DNA from: an uncultured Eubacteriales bacterium
GTDB lineage: Bacteria > Bacillota > Clostridia > Lachnospirales > Lachnospiraceae
Reading direction: 5' to 3'
Length of the DNA: 64,000 nucleotides
Assembly: GCA_951800645.1 (NCBI GenBank)
Contig: CATOIK010000001.1
Span: 124,001-188,000, forward strand
Of this stretch, positions 46,006-53,226 are shown piece by piece. Made by a program: the position numbers and the translations under genes. The notes beneath the pieces were generated by a model that was not told the origin of the DNA, ran no database searches, and saw nothing but the letters and a program-made list of their open reading frames with translations. Within the stretch, counting starts at the first letter, position 1. Every line of letters starts with the position of its first letter.

Positions 46006-46092
46006 ATAGGCTTCGCCTATTCAACTCCCCTGCCCCTCAATCTTGAGGGATAGGGGGGTTCTTTTTCTTACTTTTTCCTGCATAATAGAGTT

Positions 46093-47243
46093 ATGAATAT
46101 CTTACAAAGAATCTTTACCGACTATTATGAAGAAATTAAATATACTCTTCATCCCAGAGATACTGAGATGGAAAATATCGATAAGATGTTAGGCTGCGGC
46201 GATTCTTCCTTCGGTGGTGCAATGTATGTCTGCACCCATTGTGGCAATTTAAAATTTGTTCCCTTTCGCTGCCACAGCCGCTTTTGTCCCACCTGTGGCA
46301 ACAAATATGCCATGGAACGCACTACCAATATGGCTTTTAAACTGGTCAATGTTACTCATCGACATTGTGTGTTTACCATTGATGAAAATCTCCGAGATTT
46401 TTTTCTTCATGACCGTTCTCTGCTTCACTGTCTTTTTCATGCTGTGAACAGCGTTATTTCTCGTATGTTTTTTACAATGAATAAATCCAAAAATTTCACT
46501 CCCGGCTTCATCATGGTTTTGCACACCTTCGACAGAGACCTCAAATGGCCCCCCATATCCACTGCCTTCTTTCAGAAGGTGGGGTTAGTAATGATGGCTT
46601 CTGGCGTCATGTCAAACACTTTAACTACCACTACCTTCGCAATGCTTTCCGCACCGCACTCTTGAATGAAATGGAATCTAAGATTGGACCTGCTTTTAAA
46701 AAAGTCAAGTCCAAATGTTACAGCGAGCATAAGCAAGGGTTCTATGTTTATGCCAAACCTAATCTTTGTGATCCTAAAGCAGTTATCAAATATATTTGTC
46801 GTTATCTTGGTCGACCTGTTATTGCTACTTCCAGAATAGACAACTATGATGGTGATACTGTTACTTTCCACTACAACCGGCATGAGGATAATAAATACAT
46901 AGAAGAAACACTCCCTTCCATTGAGTTCATCAAAAGGTTAATCCGACATATCCCTGAAAAACACTTTAAAATGATTCGATATGGCGGCTTATATGCCAGA
47001 CACCGAAAAACAGATGAAAAACTTTATCGTGCCATTTCGAAAAGCAAACAGCGCTTTTACCGAAGTTTCAACCAATGGCGAACTGCCATTCTTTCTTCTT
47101 TTGGTTACGATCCTTTAGAGTGTCCTGACTGTAAACACAAAATGGAGCTTTTGGAACTTTATTACAATCATAAATGCGTATCCCTCGAAGAACTCTATGA
47201 GAAAGCAATGTCCAAATCTCTCGGAAAGCGTTCTTCTGCATGA
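46093..47243 (+). pseudogene. IS91-family transposase, frameshifted in a C6 run
   Basis: The first frame (46093 to about 46554) encodes the zinc-binding N-terminus. Cys47, Cys50, Cys60/His61, Cys65 and Cys68 lie in YVCTHC...FRCHSRFCPTC. It then runs to VLHTFDRDLKW. The second frame (from 46545 to 47243) continues with MAPHIHCLLSEGG, holding the HUH-type His-X-His, and KYICRYLGRP, the catalytic Tyr region. Read together they give the normal IS91/Y2 transposase of about 380 residues. The break is at six C residues (46549-46554); a seventh C restores the frame. It may be a pseudogene or a slippery site. Confidence 0.8.
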
Positions 47244-47294
47244 TTTCTTTTTTCATGTTCTATGATATAATCCTCTGGAAGGAGGACGAATACC

Positions 47295-47471
47295 ATGAAA
47301 CCTAATATCGGGGAATTACGCAAAAAATACATGGATAATCCACCAGAAGGAATGACATCTAAGGACATTCGCAATATGAGCGAGGATGAACTTCTGGATA
47401 TGGATTACTTCTTAAATGAAGATGATTTGTTTAATGACGAGGCTGGTGTAGAAGATTTTTATATCTTCTAA
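47295..47471 (+). CDS. Small acidic protein downstream of the IS91 transposase
   Basis: A 58-residue ORF with a strong AGGAGG seven to eight bases before its ATG. It begins MKPNIGELRKKYMDNPPEG, then a helix-like NMSEDELLDMDYFLNEDD, and ends in an acidic FDEA-type and aromatic tail (VEDFYIF). There are about 16 acidic against 6 basic residues, so the peptide is strongly negative. It lies 52 bases after the transposase with a terminator beyond. It does not match any family I can name; an accessory role in transposition or a DNA-mimic is only a guess. Confidence 0.6.
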   Translation: MKPNIGELRKKYMDNPPEGMTSKDIRNMSEDELLDMDYFLNEDDLFNDEAGVEDFYIF

Positions 47472-47499
47472 ATCGTGTCGTCTTGTTGCCATTCCCTTG

Positions 47500-47542
47500 C
47501 AAGAGTTTATCTAACATATGTTCGGTAAACTCTTGTTTTTTT
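47500..47542 (+). terminator. Rho-independent terminator after the small acidic ORF
   Basis: The stem CAAGAGTTTA / TAAACTCTTG is followed by seven T. It closes the transposase and small-ORF transcript on the plus strand. The gap 47472-47926 holds this, an IS256-type remnant and hairpins, and no other gene. Confidence 0.85.
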
Positions 47543-47575
47543 AGAAGCATGAAAAATCGAAATTTCCTATTATTC

Positions 47576-47662
47576 AAAAAATGGACTGGGCACCGTCAGG
47601 ACTGGGGCCAGATCCATTCACAGCTGGAGATTTTCTTTGAAGAACGTCTGGCAGGATTATAA
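47576..47662 (+). pseudogene. C-terminal fragment of an IS256-family transposase
   Basis: About 28 codons (from KKWTGHRQDWGQIHSQLEIF to the stop) resemble the extreme C-terminus of mutator-type IS256 transposases, which usually end with a W...W..I..QL.I.FE.RL pattern. The rest of the gene is missing, its upstream side being the right end of the IS91-type element. The match was made from the pattern alone. Confidence 0.45.
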
Positions 47663-47804
47663 GCTGAAACCGGAAAATAGGGCTGCATAAGCAGCCTGTC
47701 TTGACATGCCCGGAATCTGCATTATAATACAAGCAGAGGGCAAAGCCCGAAAAATGGTTTTGCCCTTCAGTAACTAATGACATATCTTACAGTCAGTTTT
47801 TCTT

Positions 47805-47831
47805 GTTTACACAGACTTTGAAACATTCTCC
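47805..47831. repeat. Candidate right terminal repeat of the IS256 remnant
   Basis: The 27 bases from GTTTACACAGACTTTG to CATTCTCC look like an IS256-type end, where a GTTTACACA-like stretch leads to a GAGA...-type end. It lies 140 bases after the transposase fragment. Between them a perfect-looking TTGACA-16-TATAAT promoter (about 47702-47729) and a GGGCAAA/TTTGCCC hairpin are seen. Confidence 0.4.
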
Positions 47832-47835
47832 AATA

Positions 47836-47873
47836 AAGGGCAAGAGACACTCCGATGAGTACTCTTGCCCTGC
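47836..47873 (-). terminator. Hairpin at the 3' side of the acetyltransferase gene
   Basis: The stem AGGGCAAGAG / CTCTTGCCCT has an inner ACTC-CGAT-GAGT hairpin. On the minus strand it is followed by TTTATTGG, a weak T run. It could terminate the acetyltransferase transcript, 50 bases after its stop. Confidence 0.5.
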
Positions 47874-47926
47874 TTCACAAACTGGAATTTTTCTCAACTC
47901 TACACCCTGAGATTTGACTTTCCTAA

Positions 47927-48433
47927 TCACAAATATAAATTCATTAAATCAAAATCCACATACTTACCGTTAATCTTAAAGAAACCACGGAATGAACCTA
48001 TTTTTTCAAAACCATACTTTTCATACAATCTGATGGCTCTGGTATTATCACTTCTGACTTCTAATGAAATAATCTCTGCGTGAGCGATATTTTTTGCAAA
48101 ATCAATAATATAATCTATCAACATACTACCAATTCCTTTGCTCCACTCAGCTCGTTTTACAGAAACAGCCAGTTCACCTCTATGTTTTAGGCGTTCTCTA
48201 TTCATGCTACTAAAACTGGCAGTGCCAACAATTTCCTTTTCTTTTTTTGCCACATACATTACAGATGATGTTGAATTCAGAAGAGAAGCAATATAATCTC
48301 GTTCTGCCTCAACGGAAATTGGCATTCCTTCTGCTCCAAATGTAAGATTATCAGTTTCTCCACCAACAATTTTCAGATATTCTAATATGTTTACAGCATC
48401 TTCCGGTAATGCTTTTTCAATTTTAATTTCCAT
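47927..48433 (-). CDS. GNAT family N-acetyltransferase
   Basis: A 168-residue cytoplasmic acetyltransferase from the ATG at 48433 (GAGGTAAG upstream). The acetyl-CoA site is AEWSKGIGSMLIDYIIDFA, and the later SLEVRSDNTRAIRLYEKYGFEKIG is the C-terminal GNAT core, typical of RimI/RimL-like and small-molecule acetyltransferases. It is AT-rich compared with the core genes and sits between mobile-element debris and a replication gene, which suggests it was acquired. The substrate is unknown. Confidence 0.88.
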   Translation of the reverse strand: MEIKIEKALPEDAVNILEYLKIVGGETDNLTFGAEGMPISVEAERDYIASLLNSTSSVMYVAKKEKEIVGTASFSSMNRERLKHRGELAVSVKRAEWSKGIGSMLIDYIIDFAKNIAHAEIISLEVRSDNTRAIRLYEKYGFEKIGSFRGFFKINGKYVDFDLMNLYL

Positions 48434-48631
48434 CACATTCTTACCTCAAAATTCAGATTTGTCTTTCTGTCTATTTCTTATAGTTTATCATAAGTCATCA
48501 ATTATAGCTACAATATTTTTCTATTTTCCACCCCAAAAACCATCGTAGGGGCACTTCTGTCTCACTTTTTTCCTAACAAGCCCCACCCCTTCGCATAATT
48601 CAACATATACGAATTAACGGAGGAAAAAACT

Positions 48632-49444
48632 ATGAACCAAAGAACCGATCAAGACCGATTAAACAACGCTATACGGAACGCCCAGTGCCGTGCTAGAAAG
48701 GTCATCACAGCAAACAAATGGACTTATTTTGTCACACTCACTTTTGCAGACGCAAAAACAAGGGAAAACTATCAGCAATGCGTAAACCAGATGAAAGAAA
48801 TCAACAAACTAATGAAAAGCCTTGGTTACTCCTTTTTCTACACAATCGGCTTAAACAAGGACAAGCAAGGCTACCATGTCCATGGTCTTATACTGCAATC
48901 AATGAAAGGACTTCGCCCTCTGTCCGGGGAAGTACAGAAAAACATTGTTCATATAAAAACCGCAGGCAGGTGTTTTGAATTTCCGGTATTGGATTGTTAC
49001 GGTGTAGGCTGGCAAGTATTCCAGGAAATCACACCCGCAGAGCAGAATCTGGACGACTATATGCGTATTGCATGCTATATTCTTATGCACTTCGCTCCCA
49101 TGAAAATCCATCTTTTGGAGAAACTGCACATGAACTATTGTCATCTATACTACCCGCCCCGAAGTGTAGCAAGGTCAAAGTCACGCTCTTATTGTATGCA
49201 GGGCGGTTTCCGGGCAAGACTGTATAACAACATCAATAACGCGGCGGCTGTTGTTACAAAATGCACTCACAGTCTTTTTGCAGATGTATTGAAGCAATCC
49301 GGGAAGGTTGAAGTATATAAAAAATTTGGACTATGGTATATGCGGGTAGTTGGAGAATATCAAGTTATAAAAGCACTCATAGAGATATTTGCAGAGCCCT
49401 ACGAATTATACAGACGCAAAATCGTGATCTCATCAAGTAAATAA
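48632..49444 (+). CDS. HUH-type rolling-circle replication initiator-like protein
   Basis: A 270-residue protein with GGAGG upstream. Motif 1 is YFVTLTF (residues 32-38). Motif 2 is the HUH metal site in GYHVHGLIL, with His82 and His84. Candidate catalytic Tyr residues are Y143 and Y149 in DDYMRIACYILMHF. No helicase domain is present. Such proteins nick DNA to start rolling-circle replication of small plasmids, filamentous or micro-phages. The C-terminal 100 residues are not recognised. It is AT-rich and stands next to the tRNA cluster; an integrated plasmid or phage remnant is the best reading. No coat or mobilisation gene is nearby. Confidence 0.55.
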   Translation: MNQRTDQDRLNNAIRNAQCRARKVITANKWTYFVTLTFADAKTRENYQQCVNQMKEINKLMKSLGYSFFYTIGLNKDKQGYHVHGLILQSMKGLRPLSGEVQKNIVHIKTAGRCFEFPVLDCYGVGWQVFQEITPAEQNLDDYMRIACYILMHFAPMKIHLLEKLHMNYCHLYYPPRSVARSKSRSYCMQGGFRARLYNNINNAAAVVTKCTHSLFADVLKQSGKVEVYKKFGLWYMRVVGEYQVIKALIEIFAEPYELYRRKIVISSSK

Positions 49445-49551
49445 TAGGCAAAAAGCAAAAATTTTGGCGGCTACATAATGTATTTTCCAAACTGCGACAG
49501 TAAAAAGAGCATAAGCAACGCATTTTCACAAAAATCAGACCGTCCAAAGAT

Positions 49552-49582
49552 AAAAAACAGACCACCAAAAAACTGATGGTCT
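49552..49582 (-). terminator. Rho-independent terminator of the tRNA-Thr gene
   Basis: On the minus strand the stem AGACCATCA / TGGTGGTCT (one G-U pair) is followed by six T. It begins nine bases after the tRNA-Thr. Confidence 0.85.
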
Positions 49583-49590
49583 ACTTAGCA

Positions 49591-49663
49591 AGCTTCCAGC
49601 CGGACTCGAACCGGCGACCCCTTCATTACGAGTGAAGTGCGCTACCAACTGCGCTATGGAAGC
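49591..49663 (-). tRNA. tRNA-Thr (anticodon CGT)
   Basis: A complete 73-base cloverleaf. Acceptor GCTTCCA/TGGAAGC, D arm GCGC...GCGC, anticodon stem CTTCA/TGAAG with loop CTCGTAA (CGT at 34-36), T arm GCCGG-TTCGAGT-CCGGC. The CCA end is not encoded. It reads codon ACG. Confidence 0.95.
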
Positions 49664-49680
49664 ATAAAAAATATTGAATT

Positions 49681-49716
49681 TTGGGTGCAAATATGGTAAA
49701 ATATTGGGTGCAAATA
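49681..49716. repeat. Two direct copies of TTGGGTGCAAATA
   Basis: The 13-base copies are at 49681-49693 and 49704-49716, a 23-base period. They lie in the AT-rich spacer between intact and broken tRNA-Thr genes. On the minus strand each reads TATTTGCACCCAA, containing a TTGCAC that resembles a -35, so they may be promoter elements or protein-binding repeats. Confidence 0.4.
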
Positions 49717-49772
49717 AAATTCCATACCAATTCTTCCATATTTTATGGGCTTTCCCGCAATATCACACAATA

Positions 49773-49812
49773 CATTACGAATGCGTTGCGCTACCAACTG
49801 CGCTACGGAAGC
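49773..49812 (-). pseudogene. 5' half of a second tRNA-Thr gene
   Basis: Forty bases match a tRNA up to the start of the 3' anticodon stem: acceptor GCTTCCG, TA, D arm GCGC...GCGC, stem ACGCA, loop TTCGTAA (CGT). The T arm and 3' acceptor are missing, replaced by unrelated AT-rich sequence. It differs from the intact tRNA-Thr in acceptor base 7 and the anticodon stem, so it was a separate gene. The break lies at the anticodon region. Confidence 0.75.
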
Positions 49813-49821
49813 GTTTAAAAA

Positions 49822-49847
49822 TGCTTTGGATGAATTCATCCAAAGCA
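49822..49847. terminator. Perfect 26-bp palindrome after tRNA-Glu
   Basis: TGCTTTGGATGAA and its exact complement TTCATCCAAAGCA form a complete palindrome. On the minus strand it is followed by TTTTTAAA, so it can act as a terminator for the tRNA-Pro/tRNA-Glu transcript. Confidence 0.7.
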
Positions 49848-49852
49848 CCGAA

Positions 49853-49924
49853 TGACCTCACCGGGAATCGAACCCGGGTTTACGCCGTGAGAGGGCGTCG
49901 TCTTGACCGCTTGACCATGAGGCC
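49853..49924 (-). tRNA. tRNA-Glu (anticodon CTC)
   Basis: A complete 72-base gene: acceptor GGCCTCA/TGAGGTC, anticodon stem ACGCC/GGCGT with loop CTCTCAC (CTC at 34-36), T arm with TTCGATT. No encoded CCA. It reads GAG codons. Confidence 0.93.
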
Positions 49925-49953
49925 GTATAAAAAAACTTGCCAGTTAAGGCAAC

Positions 49954-50027
49954 TCGAGGCGACAAGATTTGAACTTGCGACCTCTGCGTCCCGAACGCAG
50001 CGCTCTACCAAACTGAGCCACGCCTCG
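49954..50027 (-). tRNA. tRNA-Pro (anticodon CGG)
   Basis: A complete 74-base gene: acceptor CGAGGCG/CGCCTCG, D arm GCTC...GAGC, anticodon stem CTGCG/CGCAG with loop TTCGGGA (CGG), T arm GCAAG-TTCAAAT-CTTGT. No encoded CCA. It reads CCG codons and is first in the array. Confidence 0.93.
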
Positions 50028-50038
50028 CTACAATCGGT

Positions 50039-50067
50039 AGTATACTATGAATTGTACTAATTGTCAA
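50039..50067 (-). promoter_or_regulatory. Consensus promoter of the tRNA array
   Basis: On the minus strand: -35 TTGACA (50062-50067), 17-base spacer, -10 TATACT (50039-50044). Start near 50033, just before tRNA-Pro. The gap from here to copA (50068-50214) shows nothing recognisable. Confidence 0.8.
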
Positions 50068-50214
50068 GAAAAATTTTACAATATCCTTGTCCGCTGTAAG
50101 CATGCAGACAGGTGCAAGGCTGAACTGTTGCCAATTTATTGCTAAGAGTTTGCGGGGGCTGTACTCTGAAAATGAATCCAGCTCCCGTCTCCAAAATAGC
50201 CTGGTTCAGACTGA

Positions 50215-50424
50215 TCACTCAACAGCGAGTACCTTATAATCCTGTGCTTCTACAGCCTTTTTCAGCGTCTCATCGGAAACTTCCGCGTTTAAGGTTACTA
50301 CTGCCGTTCCTGTCTCATGGCTAACTGCTGCTTCAGCCACGCCCTCTAAGGCTTCCAGCGTCTTTTTTACCCGCGCCTCGCAGTGTCCGCACATCATTCC
50401 CTCGATTTTCATAGTTTTTGTCAT
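50215..50424 (-). CDS. copZ: CopZ-like copper chaperone, nested in frame at the end of copA
   Basis: The last 69 codons of copA form a complete heavy-metal-associated domain starting [19 protein letters not shown], with Cys residues 12 and 15 of the domain and a typical length for free CopZ. AAGGAGG (CCTCCTT at 50433-50439) lies exactly eight bases before the ATG at 50424, and translates as Lys-Glu-Glu in the fusion. A ribosome could start here and make free CopZ. No stop codon divides it from copA, so either both products are made or the fusion is a recent loss of a stop. Internal initiation is inferred. Confidence 0.6.
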   Translation of the reverse strand: MTKTMKIEGMMCGHCEARVKKTLEALEGVAEAAVSHETGTAVVTLNAEVSDETLKKAVEAQDYKVLAVE

Positions 50425-52764
50425 TGTTTCTTCCTCCTTGTTTGCCTGGATTGTTTCTATCTGTACTGCATTCTTAAGTTTTTTATCCTTCGATGCATGA
50501 TACATTTGGAATAAATTCAGCCGCAGGGCGTTGGTTACTACACAGAAGCTGGACAGGCTCATAGCCGCTGCACCGAACATAGGGTTTAACTTCCATCCGA
50601 ATATAGGATACCACACGCCGGCTGCCAGCGGGATGCCGATTACATTGTAAATAAACGCCCAGAACAGATTCTCGTGAATATTCCGTAGTGTAGCACGGCT
50701 TAAACGGATGGCAGCCGGCACATCGCTTAAACGGCTCCTCATCAGAACCACATCCGCCGCGTCAATGGCAATGTCCGTACCGGCGCCGATGGCAATGCCG
50801 ATGTCTGCCCTGGTAAGGGCCGGCGCATCGTTGATGCCGTCTCCCACCATAGCTACCATGCCCTGCTCCTTCAAGGAGCGGATCACCTGCTCCTTTCCCT
50901 CCGGAAGCACTCCGGCAATGACCTGGTCTACGCCGGCCTGAGTACCGATAGCTCTGGCAGTCCGCTCATTGTCTCCTGTCAGCATAACCACCCGGACGCC
51001 CATATTCTGCAGCTCCTTAACGGCTCTGGGACTGTCTTCCTTAATCACATCCGCCACGGCGATGATTCCCGCCAGCTTTCCTTCTCTGGCAAAGAACAGG
51101 GGAGTCTTGCCTTCCTCTGCCAACTGCTCCGCCTTCTGTTTCAGGTTTTCCGGAACTATGGTTTTTCCGGAAATAAACTTCTGGCTGCCGCCTAACAGCT
51201 CTGCCCCATGCAGCCGGGCAGAAAGTCCGTTTCCAGGAAGGGCTTTAAAATCCTCAACCTCCTCTGCCGTCATTTTCAGCTCCTGGCCTTTAGCCAGAAC
51301 CGCCCTGGCAAGAGGATGCTCGCTTTTAGCTTCCAGCGCATAGGCCAGAGCCATTAGGCTTTCTAAAGTCTCTCCCTCTGCCGGATGAACATCCGTCACC
51401 TTCGGTTCCCCGCTTGTGATAGTTCCAGTTTTATCCAAAGCCACAATCTGCACCTTTCCGGTCTGTTCCAGGGAAACTGCGGTTTTAAACATAATACCAT
51501 GTTTTGCGCCCATACCGTTTCCTACCATGATAGCTACCGGCGTAGCCAGTCCCAGAGCACAGGGGCAACTGATCACCAGCACAGAAATGCCTCTGGCTAA
51601 GGCAAAACCAAAGCTTTCCCCAACCAGCAGCCATACGATGGTAGTAATGGCTGCAATGGTAATAACTGCCGGCACAAACACGCCGGAAACCTTGTCTGCC
51701 ACCTTGGCGATCGGCGCTTTCGTGGCCGCAGCATCGCTTACCATCTGAATAATCTGTGACAGGGTGGTGTCCTCTCCCACCCGGATGGCCTGGCAGCGGA
51801 TAAAGCCGGACTGGTTGACTGTGGCAGCAGACACCTTATCTCCCTCTGCCTTATCCACCGGAATGCTCTCTCCTGTCAACGCCGATTCATTGACAGCGCT
51901 GTGTCCCTCTAAAACAACGCCGTCCACCGGAATATTCTCTCCGGGGCGCACCACGAATATATCTCCTTTTGCCACCTGCTCAATGGAAACTGTAACCTCT
52001 TTTCCGTCCCGGATCACATTGGCAGTTTTCGGCGCCAGCTTCATCAGGCTTTTTAAGGCGTCCGTAGTGCGGCCCTTGGAGCGGGCCTCCAGCATCTTTC
52101 CAACAGTGATCAAGGTGAGAATCATGGCTGCTGACTCAAAGTAGAACTCGTGCATATACCCCATAACCCCATCCATATCCCCCCGCATCTGGGCGTCTGT
52201 CATGGCAAACAGAGCGTAGGTGCTGTAGACGAAGGCTGCTGTAGAGCCTAACGCCACCAGAGTATCCATGTTGGGGGATCTATGCCACAAGCTCTTGTAG
52301 CCGCTGATAAAAAACTTCTGGTTAATAACCATGACAATAGCCGTCAGAATCAGCTGCAAAAGTCCCATAGCCACATGGTTGCCCTTTAAAAAGGAAGGCT
52401 CCGGCCAGCCCCACATCATGGTTCCCATGGAAAAATACATCAGCACTGCCAGAAAGCCTACAGACCCATAGAGCCGTTTCTTTAAAACCGGCGTCTCGTG
52501 ATCCTTTAGCATCTCCTCTGCTTCCCCATTATACCCGCCCCCAGTACCGGCCTCCCGGCCTGCTGCTCCTTTCACCGCTGCACCGTAACCGGCGTTCTCC
52601 ACTGCTGCAATGATCTCCTCCGGGGAAGCAGTTCCCTCTACCCCCATGGAGTTGGTCAAAAGGCTGACGGAGCAGGAAGTAACGCCAGGCACATTGCCCA
52701 CTGCCTTCTCTATCCGGGAGCTGCAGGCAGCGCAGCTCATTCCTGTTACTGAATATTGTTCCAT
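50215..52764 (-). CDS. copA: Copper-translocating P-type ATPase with HMA domains at both ends
   Basis: An 849-residue P1B-type ATPase that exports Cu(I). The N-terminal HMA domain has the metal site [10 protein letters not shown] (Cys11, Cys14). The actuator has TGES. The membrane metal-binding CPC is in [10 protein letters not shown]. The phosphorylation site is DKTGT and the hinge is [10 protein letters not shown]. An extra C-terminal HMA (from residue 781) has [10 protein letters not shown] and is preceded by an internal ribosome binding site. The upstream csoR gene and CsoR operator suggest copper-induced expression. Confidence 0.95.
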   Translation of the reverse strand: MEQYSVTGMSCAACSSRIEKAVGNVPGVTSCSVSLLTNSMGVEGTASPEEIIAAVENAGYGAAVKGAAGREAGTGGGYNGEAEEMLKDHETPVLKKRLYGSVGFLAVLMYFSMGTMMWGWPEPSFLKGNHVAMGLLQLILTAIVMVINQKFFISGYKSLWHRSPNMDTLVALGSTAAFVYSTYALFAMTDAQMRGDMDGVMGYMHEFYFESAAMILTLITVGKMLEARSKGRTTDALKSLMKLAPKTANVIRDGKEVTVSIEQVAKGDIFVVRPGENIPVDGVVLEGHSAVNESALTGESIPVDKAEGDKVSAATVNQSGFIRCQAIRVGEDTTLSQIIQMVSDAAATKAPIAKVADKVSGVFVPAVITIAAITTIVWLLVGESFGFALARGISVLVISCPCALGLATPVAIMVGNGMGAKHGIMFKTAVSLEQTGKVQIVALDKTGTITSGEPKVTDVHPAEGETLESLMALAYALEAKSEHPLARAVLAKGQELKMTAEEVEDFKALPGNGLSARLHGAELLGGSQKFISGKTIVPENLKQKAEQLAEEGKTPLFFAREGKLAGIIAVADVIKEDSPRAVKELQNMGVRVVMLTGDNERTARAIGTQAGVDQVIAGVLPEGKEQVIRSLKEQGMVAMVGDGINDAPALTRADIGIAIGAGTDIAIDAADVVLMRSRLSDVPAAIRLSRATLRNIHENLFWAFIYNVIGIPLAAGVWYPIFGWKLNPMFGAAAMSLSSFCVVTNALRLNLFQMYHASKDKKLKNAVQIETIQANKEEETMTKTMKIEGMMCGHCEARVKKTLEALEGVAEAAVSHETGTAVVTLNAEVSDETLKKAVEAQDYKVLAVE

Positions 52765-52776
52765 ATTCCATGCCTC

Positions 52777-53076
52777 CTATTTCATCAGTTTCTGAAGGAC
52801 TGTCACCAGCTCGTCTATGGCCTCGTCCTTCCCAACACGAATATCCTGGGCCACGCAGGTGCGGATATGGTTAGCCAACAGCACCTTGTTAAAGCTGTTT
52901 AAGGCGGCGTTGGCAGCAGCTACCTGCACCAGGATTTCCGGACAGTAGCAGTTTTTCTCCACCATCCCCTTAATTCCTCGAATCTGACCCTCGATCCGGC
53001 TTAACCGGTTGATTAAATCCTTATATTCCTTCTCTGACCGTTTCTTGGTCTTGTGACAACAACAGTTTTCTTCCAT
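52777..53076 (-). CDS. csoR: Copper-sensing repressor CsoR
   Basis: About 99 residues from the ATG at 53076; a longer frame runs upstream but lies across the promoter and operator. The all-helical DUF156 domain has the Cu(I) ligands in order: Cys in NCYCPEIL, and His plus Cys in NHIRTC. RLSRIEGQIRGIKGM is the family's DNA-contact helix. Cu(I) binding releases DNA. It precedes copA by 12 bases and would regulate itself and copA through the operator at 53132-53148. Confidence 0.95.
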   Translation of the reverse strand: MEENCCCHKTKKRSEKEYKDLINRLSRIEGQIRGIKGMVEKNCYCPEILVQVAAANAALNSFNKVLLANHIRTCVAQDIRVGKDEAIDELVTVLQKLMK

Positions 53077-53131
53077 AATGCCCGCCTTTCCGGTTCCGGC
53101 GGCTGGTTTGGGTAATAGAAAGGAAATCCAT

Positions 53132-53148
53132 ATACCCCCACCGGGTAT
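53132..53148. promoter_or_regulatory. CsoR operator
   Basis: ATACCC-CCACC-GGGTAT: a perfect 6-bp inverted repeat with five bases between, the usual CsoR site. It covers the predicted start of transcription of csoR-copA, so bound CsoR would block initiation. Confidence 0.8.
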
Positions 53149-53152
53149 CAAT

Positions 53153-53181
53153 ATTATAAAAAAGAAAGGGGAACCTGTCAA
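53153..53181 (-). promoter_or_regulatory. Consensus promoter of csoR-copA
   Basis: On the minus strand: -35 TTGACA (53176-53181), exactly 17 bases, -10 TATAAT (53153-53158). The -35 lies in the loop of the polC terminator hairpin. Confidence 0.85.
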
Positions 53182-53197
53182 TAGGATTCCCCTTTTT
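53161..53197 (-). terminator. Rho-independent terminator of polC
   Basis: On the minus strand the stem AAAGGGGAA / TTCCCCTTT, extended by CCT/AGG, closes a loop containing the csoR -35. A run TTTCTTTTTT follows. It begins about 30 bases after the polC stop. Confidence 0.85.
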
Positions 53198-53226
53198 ATG
53201 TTACAAAATTCAGCGCAGCATCCCAA

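Larger units (their letters stand above)
46006..47542 (+). mobile_element. IS91-type insertion element
   Basis: The left end is marked by the hairpin AATAGGC-TTC-GCCTATT (46006-46022), where the sensor frame is interrupted. A larger stem of CCCCT and CCCTCAA against TTGAGGG and AGGGG (about 46027-46056) follows. The element carries a split transposase and a small ORF, and its right part ends near the terminator at 47500-47542. Element ends are approximate; no flanking target repeat was found by eye. Confidence 0.55.

Noticed and set aside
47574-47783. 69-codon open frame on the minus strand as the missing 5' part of the cyclase-like gene
   Set aside because: No sensor or membrane pattern in the translation, and the opposite strand gives a better transposase fragment.
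49681-49716. Possible CRISPR array or iteron set
   Set aside because: Only two 13-base copies exist, with a 10-base gap; no third unit, no cas gene and no larger iteron pattern.
53077-53226. Fifty-residue N-terminal extension of CsoR
   Set aside because: It would be translated through the operator and promoter; the ATG at 53076 matches the family's start and has a ribosome binding site.
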